64,000 nucleotides of DNA from positions 1-64,000 of the forward strand of contig NZ_AP018316.1 of NCBI RefSeq assembly GCF_002368115.1, in the 5' to 3' direction. The notes beneath the pieces are model-generated. The model did no database searches, was not told the DNA's origin, and saw nothing but the letters and a program-made list of their open reading frames with translations. The position numbers and the translations under genes were made by a program. Below, in pieces: positions 51,102 to 59,693 of this stretch (positions are counted from its first letter, which is position 1; every line of letters starts with the position of its first letter). The stretch comes from Dolichospermum compactum NIES-806 (GTDB lineage: Bacteria; Cyanobacteriota; Cyanobacteriia; Cyanobacteriales; Nostocaceae).

Positions 51102-51405
51102 TTGTCCTTTGTCAGTTGTCCTTTCCCACTGACAACTGACAACTGACCACTGACAAAACATTAAGCAATCGTTACAAAAAAATCATTATCGTTATCATTG
51201 AGATATTTTAACAAATATGAGGAAGCTATTTCTGAGCTAGGAGATTAGCCATTATCCCAGTAAATGTATACTGTTCAGTAATTTCAGAGTCTGAGGTGAT
51301 CCCAAATCACTGCCGAAGTGCGGGTTTCCCTATAGTCAAATTATTCTCATAAATGTTACAATTATTAATATTCCCGAAAACACAAAAAATGTTTGACTTG
51401 CTACT
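51102..51405. other. 304-bp region upstream of the sigma factor
   Basis: It starts with TGACAAC/ACTGACA heptamers (51110-51160). Further on are two GTTACA motifs at 51170 and 51355. I see no second half-site at HLR1 spacing. Otherwise AT-rich; the sigma gene promoter must lie here. Confidence 0.5.
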
Positions 51406-52536
51406 GTGTATCTAACTATAGATACTTGTGGAAACAAGGAGACAGATGTAACGTTTGGCAGTGAAGTACCTAATTTACCCAAATATGGGCAACCTGAGTT
51501 TATCGGGTACGACAAATCTCAAAACATTATTTCGTTAACGACCCTATCAGCAAACCTACCATTACCCAAGAGTAGCGCCATGAAGACCGCTCAATCAGCC
51601 ACCGACCTCGTGCGGACTTACCTGCGTGAGATTGGCCGTGTGCCACTTCTCACCCACGAAGAAGAGATTTTTTATGGTAAACAGGTGCAACGATCTACTG
51701 CCTTGCATGAGATCCGGGAAGGTCTTGCTACCCAGTTAGGTCATGAACCAAGTGTAGAAGAATGGGCAGTAGCCTCTGATATAGAAGTATCCGAATTAAA
51801 TCAGGCGATCGCTGTTGGTGAAATCGCTAAACGGAAAATGGTAGAAGCCAATCTCCGTTTAGTCGTGTCCGTTGCCAAAAAGTACATTAAACGTAATGTT
51901 GACTTACTTGACCTCATTCAAGAAGGCAGTATCGGAATGCAGCGGGGTGTAGAGAAATTTGACCCTACCAAAGGATACAGATTTTCTACTTATGCCTATT
52001 GGTGGATACGTCAAGCCATTACTCGGGCGATCGCCGAAAAAGCCCGGACAATTCGCTTACCTATTCATATTACGGAAAAACTCAACAAAATTAAAAAAGC
52101 CCAGCGGCAACTTTCCCAAGGACTAGGACGTGCGCCCACAGTAGCGGAATTATCCCAAGAATTAGATCTAACACCCAAACAGGTGCGAGAGTACCTAGAA
52201 AAAGCCCGTCTACCATTATCTCTAGACTTGCGGCTAGGAGATAACTATGACACCGAACTGGGAGAAATGCTAGAAGATACAGGAGCGACACCAGAAGATT
52301 TTGTCATGCAAACTTCTCTATCTTATGACTTAGAGCGGATCATGTCAGAACTCACACCCCAGCAAAAGGAAGTCATTAGTCTCCGCTTTGGTTTAGTAGA
52401 TGGACAATCCTTAACTTTAGCTAAAATTGGTGAAATCCTGAATATTAGCCGGGAACGAGTCCGCCAAATTGAACGTGAAGCCCTCAACAAACTTCGCAAA
52501 TCTAAAGCAACTATGAATGAGTATCTTGCCAGTTAG
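51406..52536 (+). CDS. sigC: group 2 sigma-70 factor, SigC-like
   Basis: 376 residues. Region 1.2 is DLVRTYLREIGRVPLLTHEEEI. Region 2 has VEANLRLVVSVAKKYI, DLIQEGSIGMQRGVEKFDP and FSTYAYWWIRQAITRAIAEKARTIRLP. Region 3 follows. Region 4 has ELTPQQKEVISLRFGL and ILNISRERVRQIEREALNKLR. The first 55 residues are low-homology. I chose GTG 51406; ATG 51580 is another candidate start. The assignment to SigC over other group 2 factors is by the EIGRVPLL pattern and is uncertain. Confidence 0.8.
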   Translation: MYLTIDTCGNKETDVTFGSEVPNLPKYGQPEFIGYDKSQNIISLTTLSANLPLPKSSAMKTAQSATDLVRTYLREIGRVPLLTHEEEIFYGKQVQRSTALHEIREGLATQLGHEPSVEEWAVASDIEVSELNQAIAVGEIAKRKMVEANLRLVVSVAKKYIKRNVDLLDLIQEGSIGMQRGVEKFDPTKGYRFSTYAYWWIRQAITRAIAEKARTIRLPIHITEKLNKIKKAQRQLSQGLGRAPTVAELSQELDLTPKQVREYLEKARLPLSLDLRLGDNYDTELGEMLEDTGATPEDFVMQTSLSYDLERIMSELTPQQKEVISLRFGLVDGQSLTLAKIGEILNISRERVRQIEREALNKLRKSKATMNEYLAS

Positions 52537-52918
52537 TCAGTTGTTATTAGTTAACCGTCAGTTATTTTTCGCCTTGTGGGTGGAGTTTCCCCACCCATAC
52601 TCATTTGAGTTCGGTGTTAGGAGTTCGGAGACGCTACGCGAACGGAGTTATGATTTTTTCAAAGAGAGAATAAGGGTTTGAAACTCATAATTGGGGCAGT
52701 TTTCCACAAATTATCTTATATCGAACTCAGGTATACTTACTCAATAGGTGAAAAACACTCCCATTTGAGTACGGTTAAACCGACTCCCTCGAAAGGAATA
52801 AACTGTTAGATTGGTTGACATGAATTATATAATAGTCAACTAGATCGAATAAGCAATAACTACAAGTTATTCCAGTCACAAACACCGTCGTTAGTAGTGG
52901 CAGTACAGGAGGTCAAAC
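52537..52918. other. 382-bp region with small palindromic repeats
   Basis: GGTGGAGTTTCCCCACC (about 52578-52595) is a palindrome. GAGACGCTACGCGAACGGAG (about 52627-52646) is another, both of dispersed cyanobacterial kinds. AGGAGGT at 52907-52913 is the ribosome site for the following GTG start. No gene seen. Confidence 0.6.
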
Positions 52919-53263
52919 GTGAGTAACAAATCTAATCGAGTATCAGAATTTTTTAATAGTGAGTCGGAAACAAGTAATTTATTATGGCAATATGTTAAAT
53001 CATTAAGTCCAGAAACAGTTAATCAATTATCTAAACCGACTTCTACAGAAGTTTTGCAGGTAATGGAACGGAATATTATTGGACTTTTAGGAAATTTACC
53101 TTCTGAACAGTTCGGGATTACTATTTCTACTAATCGGGAAAACTTAGGTCGCTTATTAGCATCCGCGATGATTAGTGGTTATTTTTTACGAAATGCAGAA
53201 CAAAGAATGGGCTTTGATACAGTTATGCAAGGAATAGAAGCCAATAGTAGCGAAGTTGAATAG
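52919..53263 (+). CDS. DUF760 family protein
   Basis: 114 residues. DUF760 signature: LLWQYVKSLSPETVNQLSKP, LQVMERNIIGLLGNLPSEQFGI and RENLGRLLASAMISGYFLRNAEQR. The family is widespread in cyanobacteria and plants; function is unclear. The start is GTG at 52919 with a near-perfect AGGAGGT 6 bp upstream. A terminator follows at 53298, so it is a single-gene unit. Confidence 0.88.
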   Translation: MSNKSNRVSEFFNSESETSNLLWQYVKSLSPETVNQLSKPTSTEVLQVMERNIIGLLGNLPSEQFGITISTNRENLGRLLASAMISGYFLRNAEQRMGFDTVMQGIEANSSEVE

Positions 53264-53297
53264 TATTTTTGTAGGAAAATTATCAAAATAAATATCA

Positions 53298-53331
53298 ACT
53301 CGGTAGAAATATAGTAATTCTACCGAGTTTT
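53298..53331 (+). terminator. rho-independent terminator after the DUF760 gene
   Basis: ACTCGGTAGAA (53298-53308) pairs with TTCTACCGAGT (53318-53328), followed by TTTTG. Confidence 0.9.
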
Positions 53332-53340
53332 GTTATGATT

Positions 53341-53480
53341 GACTGGTAATTGGTAATTGGTAATTGGTAATTGGTAATTGGTAATTGGAAAGAAAGAATT
53401 TATTCCCTATTCCCCATTACCCGTTCCCTATTCCCCATTACCCATTACCCATTACCCGTTCCCTATTCCCTGTTCCCTAT
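53341..53480. repeat. heptamer arrays before mutT
   Basis: GGTAATT runs in tandem at 53345-53389. From about 53400 there are alternating CCCTATT, CCCATTA and CCCGTTC heptamers up to the mutT start. A longer reading frame through them would encode a PIPHYPFPIPHYP-like tail and is not real. Confidence 0.9.
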
Positions 53481-53918
53481 ATGAATGAAAGTATCTCTAT
53501 TCCTCATAAAATTATTGGTGTTGCTGTTATCTGGAATGACCAAAAACAGATATTGATTGATAGACGCTTACCTACAGGTGCAATGGGTGGTTTCTGGGAA
53601 TTTCCGGGGGGGAAAATTGAAGTTGGTGAAACTATTCAAGAATGTATTAAACGAGAAATTTCTGAAGAATTGGGCATGGAAATTGCCGTTGGAGAACATC
53701 TAATTACTATTGATCATACCTATACTCATTTGCGAGTAACTTTAACAGTTCATCATTCTCAACATTTAGCAGGTATTCCCCAAGCCATAGAATGTGATGA
53801 AATTCGCTGGGTGAGTTTAGATGAATTGGATAATTTTACCTTTCCAGAAGCGAATGGAGAAATTATCACGGCTTTGAGGAAATATTATCAGGAAAAATCT
53901 GCAAAGTTAGAGTCATAA
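53481..53918 (+). CDS. mutT: MutT-type Nudix hydrolase (8-oxo-dGTP diphosphatase-like)
   Basis: 145 residues. Nudix box GGKIEVGETIQECIKREISEELGM fits GX5EX7REUXEEXGU with all acidic residues. WEFPGG before it and the DHTYTHLRVTLTVHH beta strands match MutT. ATG 53481 is the start; the frame upstream is repeat sequence. It probably hydrolyses oxidised dGTP to limit mutation. Confidence 0.88.
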   Translation: MNESISIPHKIIGVAVIWNDQKQILIDRRLPTGAMGGFWEFPGGKIEVGETIQECIKREISEELGMEIAVGEHLITIDHTYTHLRVTLTVHHSQHLAGIPQAIECDEIRWVSLDELDNFTFPEANGEIITALRKYYQEKSAKLES

Positions 53919-53921
53919 ACT

Positions 53922-54020
53922 CAAGAGTTATCAGGTGAAAATTTAGATGAGCTTTCGGAAGCACTTTTGGATTTTTCACAACCTGATAATTTGGTAATTT
54001 GGATAGCCAATCAAAGTTAA
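53922..54020 (+). pseudogene. relic of a DUF4351 domain
   Basis: QELSGENLDELSEALLDF...LVIWIANQS, stop at 54018. This matches the tail of DUF4351/Rpn-type proteins (LSxEQLExLGEALLDF pattern). No start or N-terminal part remains. A full-length relative is at 37114-38040. Confidence 0.6.
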
Positions 54021-54059
54021 AATGTTTTCTCACGCAAAGAGGAAAAGATATTTTTTATG

Positions 54060-54088
54060 AGTCGGTTTTAACCGACTTTTGCTTTTAG
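54060..54088 (+). terminator. terminator-like hairpin before the DUF262 gene
   Basis: AGTCGGTT (54060-54067) pairs with AACCGACT (54070-54077) and is followed by TTTGCTTTT. It may end mutT transcription. Confidence 0.7.
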
Positions 54089-54209
54089 ACAGGGAATTTA
54101 TTCCCTGGATATATTTGATGTTTAATTTTGTTACGCTATCTTGTGCTATTTATACAAGATTCTTTTATACTAAAAGCATAACTATTGAGTAAATCAGAGT
54201 ACATTAACC

Positions 54210-56186
54210 ATGCAAGCATCAGAAACTAAGCTGCAAGAGATTATTGAAGGTAATAAACAGTATGTTGTTCCCTTGTTTCAGAGAACCTACAGTTGGAAAA
54301 AATCTCAGTGGGAATCTCTATGGAATGATATTTTAGAACTATATCATGGCGATAATCGTCGTCCTCATTTTATGGGTTCTATTGTCACTATGCCAACTTC
54401 TGCTATACCTGAAGGTGTAAGTAAATATTTATTAATTGATGGACAACAACGTTTAACTACTATTTTTATCCTGCTTTGTGCTTTGCGAGATAAAGCTAAA
54501 AATATTCATGATGAGTTAGCCGCAGAAATTCATAATACTATTATTGTTAATCCATATAAAAAAGGTTTAGACCATTATAAACTTCAACCTACCCAGGTAG
54601 ATAGACAGTCTTTTCATAGTTTAATTAATGGACAAGATTATGTAAATAATTCTGGTATTACTGAATGTTATGTATTTTTTGAAAAGAAGATCAGACAAAG
54701 TGATTTAGATTTTTCTGATCTCAAGAAAGTAATTTGTAGTTATTTATCTATTGTGAGCGTTGTTTTAAGTACAGAAGATAATCCTTATTTAGTCTTTGAA
54801 AGTCTCAATGCTAAAGGTGAACCTTTAACACAAGCAGATTTAATTCGTAATTATTTTTTCTTGAGAATTAATACCGAAAATCAAGACGATGCTTATAATA
54901 AATATTGGCTACCAATGCAACAAACTTTAGATATTAATTTAACGGAATTTATCAGACATTATTTAACCAGAGATGGCGTAGAAATCAAGAAAGATGAAGT
55001 TTATTTTCAGATTAAAGAAAGAATGATCAAAAGAGATGCTATTGATTATTTAAAAGATTTATATGAATTTTCGGAATATTATGCAAAACTTTTAGATCCA
55101 CTAAAAGAGAATAATTTAAAAATTCGTCGTTGTTTGGAAAGAATCAACCGTTTAGAACAAGCTACCGTTTATCCTTTTTTACTTAATTGTTATCATGATT
55201 ATGAAAAAAATAAACTTTCAGAAGCAGATTTTATTGCTGTTTTTCACATTTTAGAAAATTTCATTATTCGCCGATTTATTTGTAACGTCCAAACCAGGGG
55301 ATTAAATAGGATATTTTCTGTACTGTATTCTCAAGTTAGCAAAGCAAGTAATTTAGCTCATGCTGATTTTGTGGAAAGATTAAAACTAGATTTACAAAAT
55401 CGTGATTATCCCAAAGATACAGAATTTCAGAAAAGTTTATTGGATGTTAAATTATACGGTGCTGGACGTTCTAAAAAAGGTAAATTAATTTTAAAATCTA
55501 TTGAAGAATCTTTTAATCATAAAGAACAGGTCATTTTCGATGGTCTGGAGATTGAACATATTATGCCACAAACTATAAATAAATGGTGGCAAGAACATTT
55601 AGGGGAACATTGGGGGATAACTCATGATTTACTACTTCATTCTTTGGGTAATCTAACTATCACAGCTTACAATGGTGAATTATATAATTTGGAATTTATC
55701 GAGAAAAAAGAAATATTGATTAATAGTCATTTAGAAATCAATAAATACTTTGAAAATCAAGAAACTTGGAAAAGAGAAGATATAGAAAAAAGGAGTTTAT
55801 ATTTAGCAGAAAAAGTTTTACAAATTTGGCCTTACTTTGGTAATGAAAATCTTATGAATCCTGCGAAAACTAAGGTAAGGGGTACAACTCCCAAACAACT
55901 AAAAATTTTTGGTAAGGAATATCCTGTCAAAAGTTGGCGGGATGTTTTAGAAAAGACTTTAAATGTGATTGCTGATTTAGATCCTGATAAATTTAAGGAT
56001 ATTATGGAACAATTTCCCCGGTTCATTAGTAGAGATGAAAAAGATTTTCGGGATACGAGAAAATTAGAAAATGGGGTGTTTGTTAATGTCAACTTATCAG
56101 CTAGAGATATTAATGCTTTTTGTATAAAAGCTATCGAAACGGCAGAAATTTCTCTAGAAGATTGGCAAATAGAAACCACAACTTAA
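54210..56186 (+). CDS. GmrSD-like DUF262/DUF1524 restriction protein
   Basis: 658 residues. The N-terminal DUF262 (ParB-like NTPase) has YVVPLFQRTYSW near 18-30, GSIVTM, and DGQQRLTT at 77-84. A helical middle follows. The C-terminal DUF1524 HNH-type nuclease has IEHIMPQTIN near 447-456 and LGNLTIT...YN. It fuses the two halves of type IV GmrSD enzymes that cut modified phage DNA, a usual stand-alone form. It is followed within 200 bp by higBA. Active residues look intact. The last 80 residues are a further unknown domain. Confidence 0.85.
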   Translation: MQASETKLQEIIEGNKQYVVPLFQRTYSWKKSQWESLWNDILELYHGDNRRPHFMGSIVTMPTSAIPEGVSKYLLIDGQQRLTTIFILLCALRDKAKNIHDELAAEIHNTIIVNPYKKGLDHYKLQPTQVDRQSFHSLINGQDYVNNSGITECYVFFEKKIRQSDLDFSDLKKVICSYLSIVSVVLSTEDNPYLVFESLNAKGEPLTQADLIRNYFFLRINTENQDDAYNKYWLPMQQTLDINLTEFIRHYLTRDGVEIKKDEVYFQIKERMIKRDAIDYLKDLYEFSEYYAKLLDPLKENNLKIRRCLERINRLEQATVYPFLLNCYHDYEKNKLSEADFIAVFHILENFIIRRFICNVQTRGLNRIFSVLYSQVSKASNLAHADFVERLKLDLQNRDYPKDTEFQKSLLDVKLYGAGRSKKGKLILKSIEESFNHKEQVIFDGLEIEHIMPQTINKWWQEHLGEHWGITHDLLLHSLGNLTITAYNGELYNLEFIEKKEILINSHLEINKYFENQETWKREDIEKRSLYLAEKVLQIWPYFGNENLMNPAKTKVRGTTPKQLKIFGKEYPVKSWRDVLEKTLNVIADLDPDKFKDIMEQFPRFISRDEKDFRDTRKLENGVFVNVNLSARDINAFCIKAIETAEISLEDWQIETTT

Positions 56187-56367
56187 TTTATGTTAGGTAT
56201 CATTTTCCAAAAACCTTATTTTTCTCTTTTGCTCCTTAGCTCCTTTGCGTCAAAAAAAGATCGAGATATTATGTAATTACCTGCATTTTACACAAAGACC
56301 TGATTCTAGATCATGGTCAACTAATTTTTTTTGAGAAAAAAATATCCTTTTAATAAAAACTATAACA

Positions 56368-56661
56368 ATGAGAATTATTGCTCGGATTACCCTAAGAGAA
56401 TATTGGCAAAAACATCCTGATATAGAACAGCCTTTAAAAGCATGGTTTGATGATGCTTCCCGTGCAAATTGGCAAAGTCCATCAGATATTAAAGAAGTTT
56501 ATGCTAATGCCAGTATTATTGCCAATAACCGAGTAGTTTTTAATATTAAAGGTAATAATTATGGGTTAATTATCCATATTCGTTATGAAATTGGCATTAT
56601 TTTTATTCGCTTTATTGGTACTCATCAAGAATATGACAAAATAGATGCTACTATTGTTTAA
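56368..56661 (+). CDS. higB: HigB-family RelE-like toxin
   Basis: 97 residues: MRIIARITLREYWQKHPDIEQPLKAWFDDA, then SIIANNRVVFNIKGNNYGLIIHI and IFIRFIGTHQEYDKIDA. This is the YafO/HigB-type RelE fold with the IGTHxEYDKID signature. It would cleave mRNA on the ribosome. It precedes the antitoxin-like gene by 14 bp with an AAGGAGG site between, as in normal higBA operons. Confidence 0.92.
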   Translation: MRIIARITLREYWQKHPDIEQPLKAWFDDASRANWQSPSDIKEVYANASIIANNRVVFNIKGNNYGLIIHIRYEIGIIFIRFIGTHQEYDKIDATIV

Positions 56662-56675
56662 GGAGGTTTGATATT

Positions 56676-56972
56676 ATGAACTTAAAACCCATTAGAACAG
56701 AATCAGATTATCAACAGGCATTAAAAGAAATCGAACAAATTTTTGATGCTGAACCTAATACACCAGAATATGAGAAATTAGATATTTTAACGACTTTAGT
56801 AGAAGTCTATGAACAACAAAATTATCCTATTGATCCTCCATCTCCTATCGCAGCTATATTATATTATTTAGAAAGTCGTAATCAAGGAGTTTCTACTTTT
56901 ATTGAAAATTTAAAACATCATGGAGTTAGTGAAGAAATAATTAATATAGCTTTAAATGAAATGACTCACTGA
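56676..56972 (+). CDS. higA: HigA-like antitoxin without recognisable HTH
   Basis: 98 residues. The first 60 or so (MNLKPIRTESDYQQALKEIEQIFDAEP...YPIDPPSPIAAILYYLESR) match HigA antitoxins. Normally a Cro/C1-type helix-turn-helix follows; here the last 30 residues (STFIENLKHHGVSEEIINIALNEMTH) do not look like one. The antitoxin may have lost DNA binding or the tail was replaced. AAGGAGG lies 11 bp before its ATG. Confidence 0.8.
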   Translation: MNLKPIRTESDYQQALKEIEQIFDAEPNTPEYEKLDILTTLVEVYEQQNYPIDPPSPIAAILYYLESRNQGVSTFIENLKHHGVSEEIINIALNEMTH

Positions 56973-57023
56973 TTATTGATTATCATGTCATCAAATAATT
57001 GTAGTCAGAGGTAAATTAAATTT

Positions 57024-57152
57024 ATGACCATAACTTATCAAATAGACTTCAATATCTGGCTTGAAGAAACAGCCAAATTATTACTAGAAAATTGCTGGAC
57101 AGAAATAGATAAAGAAGATTATCAAATCTTCCCAATATTTGGACATCGTTAA
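57024..57152 (+). pseudogene. small ORF, possible DUF29 N-terminal remnant
   Basis: 42 residues: MTITYQIDFNIWLEETAKLLLE..., with the QDFNxWLExTAxLLxxxxxxEID pattern of DUF29, then a nonmatching tail. DUF29 proteins are about 140 residues, so this is probably a truncated copy. It could be expressed, but no ribosome site is obvious. Confidence 0.45.
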
Positions 57153-57162
57153 ACCTGCATTT

Positions 57163-57228
57163 AGATCCCCGACTTCTTTGATAAATTATTATTATTTACA
57201 AAAGATTAAATTAAGAATTCGGGGATCT
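57163..57228. repeat. split AGATCCCC...GGGGATCT inverted repeat
   Basis: Arms AGATCCCCGACTTC (57163-57176) and ATTCGGGGATCT (57217-57228) flank an AT-rich loop. Same family as 37019-37051. It lies between the DUF29 fragment and the bgtA 3' end. Confidence 0.6.
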
Positions 57229-57248
57229 TTGGACTGAATTAAATCAAC

Positions 57249-57989
57249 CTAGAGAATTTGGGATAAAAATTTCCTAGTTCTTTCTTCTTTGGGATTAGTA
57301 AAAAAGGTGTCGGGGGTAGAAGATTCAACTAACAAACCGCTATCCATTAAGACAACTCTATCAGCAACTTCTCGCGCAAATCCGACTTCATGGGTAACAA
57401 CTACCATTGTCATTCCGTCATTAGCCAGATTTCGCATTACGTCTAAAACTTCTCTCACCATTTCTGGATCTAAAGCTGATGTCGGTTCATCAAATAACAT
57501 AATTTTTGGTTGCATTGCTAATGCACGTGCTATGGCTACTCGTTGTTGTTGTCCACCGGATAATTGTCCGGGATATTTTTGTGCTTGTGCTAAAATTCCC
57601 ACTCTTTCTAATAATTGCATTGCTAATGCTTCCGCTTTAACTTTGGATATTTTGCGGACATATATTGGTGCTAAGGTGATATTTTCTAAAACTGTTAAAT
57701 GGGGAAATAAATTAAATTGCTGAAATACCATTCCCACTTCTCGACGAATTGTTTCAATATTTCTTAAATCATGACTGAGGATAATTCCGTCAATGCTAAT
57801 AATTCCTTGTTGATATTCTTCTAAGGCGTTAAATGTTCTAATAAAGGTTGATTTTCCTGAACCGGATGGTCCCATTAAAACAACAACTTCTCCCCGTTCT
57901 ACGGTTAAACTGACACCTTGGAGGGCGTGAAATTTGCCATACCATTTGTGAACATCTTCAGCAATAATTATCGGGTTTGATTCTGTCAT
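57249..57989 (-). CDS. bgtA: amino-acid ABC transporter ATP-binding protein
   Basis: 246 residues with ABC motifs: GPSGSGKSTFIRTFN (Walker A), VFQQFNLFPHLTVLENI (Q-loop), LSGGQQQRVAIARALAM (signature), and IMLFDEPTSALDPEM (Walker B). It is typical of polar amino-acid transporters. It is last in the natF-natG-natH-like series, the arrangement of the Anabaena N-II neutral/acidic amino-acid permease natFGH-bgtA. It hydrolyses ATP at the cytoplasmic face. Confidence 0.88.
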   Translation of the reverse strand: MTESNPIIIAEDVHKWYGKFHALQGVSLTVERGEVVVLMGPSGSGKSTFIRTFNALEEYQQGIISIDGIILSHDLRNIETIRREVGMVFQQFNLFPHLTVLENITLAPIYVRKISKVKAEALAMQLLERVGILAQAQKYPGQLSGGQQQRVAIARALAMQPKIMLFDEPTSALDPEMVREVLDVMRNLANDGMTMVVVTHEVGFAREVADRVVLMDSGLLVESSTPDTFFTNPKEERTRKFLSQIL

Positions 57990-57990
57990 A

Positions 57991-58201
57991 TATTCCTTTT
58001 GTGTAGTTTAAGATTTAAATAGATATTTAGGAATGTTGGGTTTCCTTGCGTCAACCCAACCTACGGGTAGTTGGTAATAAAATCATTGTTTTTCATCCTG
58101 TTTATCCTTTAATCCTGGATATCCTGATTCTGACAATTATTCCTTTTGTGTAGTTTAAGATTTTAGGAATGTTGGGTTTCCTTGCGTCAACCCAACCTAC
58201 G
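57991..58201. repeat. duplicated repeat block between bgtA and natH
   Basis: The block TATTCCTTTTGTGTAGTTTA...AACCCAACCTACG occurs at 57991-58065 and again at 58138-58201. Each ends in a GTTGGGTT...AACCCAAC hairpin. Between them, 58094-58134 is a copy of the 10620-10650 repeat. The second copy supplies the natH stop codon (58197-58199). Confidence 0.85.
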
Positions 58202-59342
58202 ATGTTAATTGTTTCTCTAGGTTTTTAGCAGCTAAGGACATTGAATAACAAAATACCCAATAAATCAAACCAATAAATAAATATACTTCTGCATATCTTC
58301 CTAAAAATTGTGGTTGTGCTAAGATAGAACGTGCCATTCCTGTTAATTCTACTAATCCTACTAATGATAAAAGGGAAGTATCTTTAAATAAACCAATAAA
58401 TTGACCAACAATTGCGGGAATAACTGCGCGTAATGCTTGGGGTAATATGATTAATATGAGTAATAAAGGTGTGTTTAATCCTAGTGCTTTTCCTGCTTCT
58501 ATTTGTCCTCTGGGAATTGCTTGTAATCCCCCGCGCACGTTTTCAGCCATGTATGCTGCACTAAATAATATTAGTCCCACAATACCTCTGAGTAATCTAT
58601 CTAAACGTAAATCTGGTGGTAAAAATAAGGGTAACATGACTTGGGCTAAAAATAGAATCCCAATTAAGGGTAATCCTCTGACGATTTCAATATAAAGAAT
58701 AGAAAACCACCGGACTACGGGTAAATTACTGGTTCTTCCTAATGCGAGTAAAACTCCTATGGGGAAGGAAAGAACAATACTAATTATTGCCATTAATAGG
58801 GTAAGTAATAAACCATTCCATAGGTTTGTAGATACAGGTTGTAATCCTAAACCACCACCAATTAACCAGATAATTAGGGGACAAGATAATAACCAAGTTA
58901 GCGAAAGCCAAGGTGTGATAATTTTAGTAAATTTTTGACCAATTATCAAACCTGCAACTATTAAACCTGTAATTAATAATAACCATAAACGGCTTGTTAA
59001 TGGTATGGGTAAAATAAATAATAAAATCCCGATAATAATAGCAGTAATCAGAGAATTGCGTTTTGTAAATATGGCTTTTTTGGTAAATGCACCCCCAGTA
59101 ATTGTGGTTAAAGTTGTAGATATTCCCAAAACAACCCAAATTCGCCAATATAAACTTTGGGGAAATCTTCCTACTAAAAATAAATGTAAATTAACTTGGA
59201 TTACTTGCCATTGTGCTTTGGTAATTAACCAAGATGCAAATCCTTGAACTAACCAAAATAGAAATATAAAACAAACAACAGTTAGTAAACTATTGTACCA
59301 ATTATTAAAGAGATTTTTTCTTAACCAAGTTAGTTTAATCAT
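58197..59342 (-). CDS. natH: amino-acid ABC transporter permease, larger
   Basis: 381 residues with about nine transmembrane helices: an N-terminal group to about residue 170 and a C-terminal His/Glu/Gln/Arg-type permease domain. The EAA-like motif IEAGKALGLNTPLLLILIILPQALRAVIPAI lies near 280-310 and contacts the ATPase. It pairs with natG. The C-terminal end (QLTS-stop) falls in the repeat at 58138-58201, which may have trimmed the tail. ATG at 59342. Confidence 0.87.
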   Translation of the reverse strand: MIKLTWLRKNLFNNWYNSLLTVVCFIFLFWLVQGFASWLITKAQWQVIQVNLHLFLVGRFPQSLYWRIWVVLGISTTLTTITGGAFTKKAIFTKRNSLITAIIIGILLFILPIPLTSRLWLLLITGLIVAGLIIGQKFTKIITPWLSLTWLLSCPLIIWLIGGGLGLQPVSTNLWNGLLLTLLMAIISIVLSFPIGVLLALGRTSNLPVVRWFSILYIEIVRGLPLIGILFLAQVMLPLFLPPDLRLDRLLRGIVGLILFSAAYMAENVRGGLQAIPRGQIEAGKALGLNTPLLLILIILPQALRAVIPAIVGQFIGLFKDTSLLSLVGLVELTGMARSILAQPQFLGRYAEVYLFIGLIYWVFCYSMSLAAKNLEKQLTS

Positions 59343-59380
59343 TATGGAAATTTCAGTCTAATTAAGGTAAAAATATGCGA

Positions 59381-59638
59381 TTAAATGGTTGTTTTCGATA
59401 GCGACGATAAATTCGCTTTTTTGCGTACATCTCTATCTGACAAATCTCCTGATCCTTCTAGTAAGAATTGTGGATAACCACCCATTCGTTCTAAAACTGT
59501 TTTATCCGAAGTTGGATAATTGTTAACAGGTGTTTCCAATGATGAGATAAATTGTAAGACAAGTGGGATTTGTTGATCACTAAGATTAGCGATCGCTTGT
59601 AAGAGTTCTTGGTGTGGGTTGGTGGAGTACATGGTCAT
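59381..59638 (-). CDS. small antitoxin-like protein inserted in the transporter operon
   Basis: 85 residues: MTMYSTNPHQELLQAIANLSDQQIPLVLQFISSLE..., then LERMGGYPQFLLEGSGDLSDRDVRKK. The LERMGGxPxxxLxGSGxLSDRDVRKK pattern is one I associate with cyanobacterial antitoxin-like proteins, usually beside a PIN toxin. No toxin lies next to it. It lies between natG and natH on the same strand, so it is probably transcribed with them. Confidence 0.6.
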   Translation of the reverse strand: MTMYSTNPHQELLQAIANLSDQQIPLVLQFISSLETPVNNYPTSDKTVLERMGGYPQFLLEGSGDLSDRDVRKKANLSSLSKTTI

Positions 59639-59693
59639 TGATTTGTGTTGTGATGATTACAATTTTAGCAAATAGGACTCATAATTTAACGAT

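Noticed and set aside
51165..51365. HLR1 (RpaB-binding) site before the sigma gene
   Set aside because: Two single GTTACA motifs are far apart and lack the second half-site spacing.
53385..53480. N-terminal extension of MutT
   Set aside because: It is translated heptamer repeat; the Nudix fold begins after ATG 53481.
57163..57228. rho-independent terminator of bgtA
   Set aside because: The arms are separated by a long AT loop and no T tract follows in either direction; it is a repeat copy.
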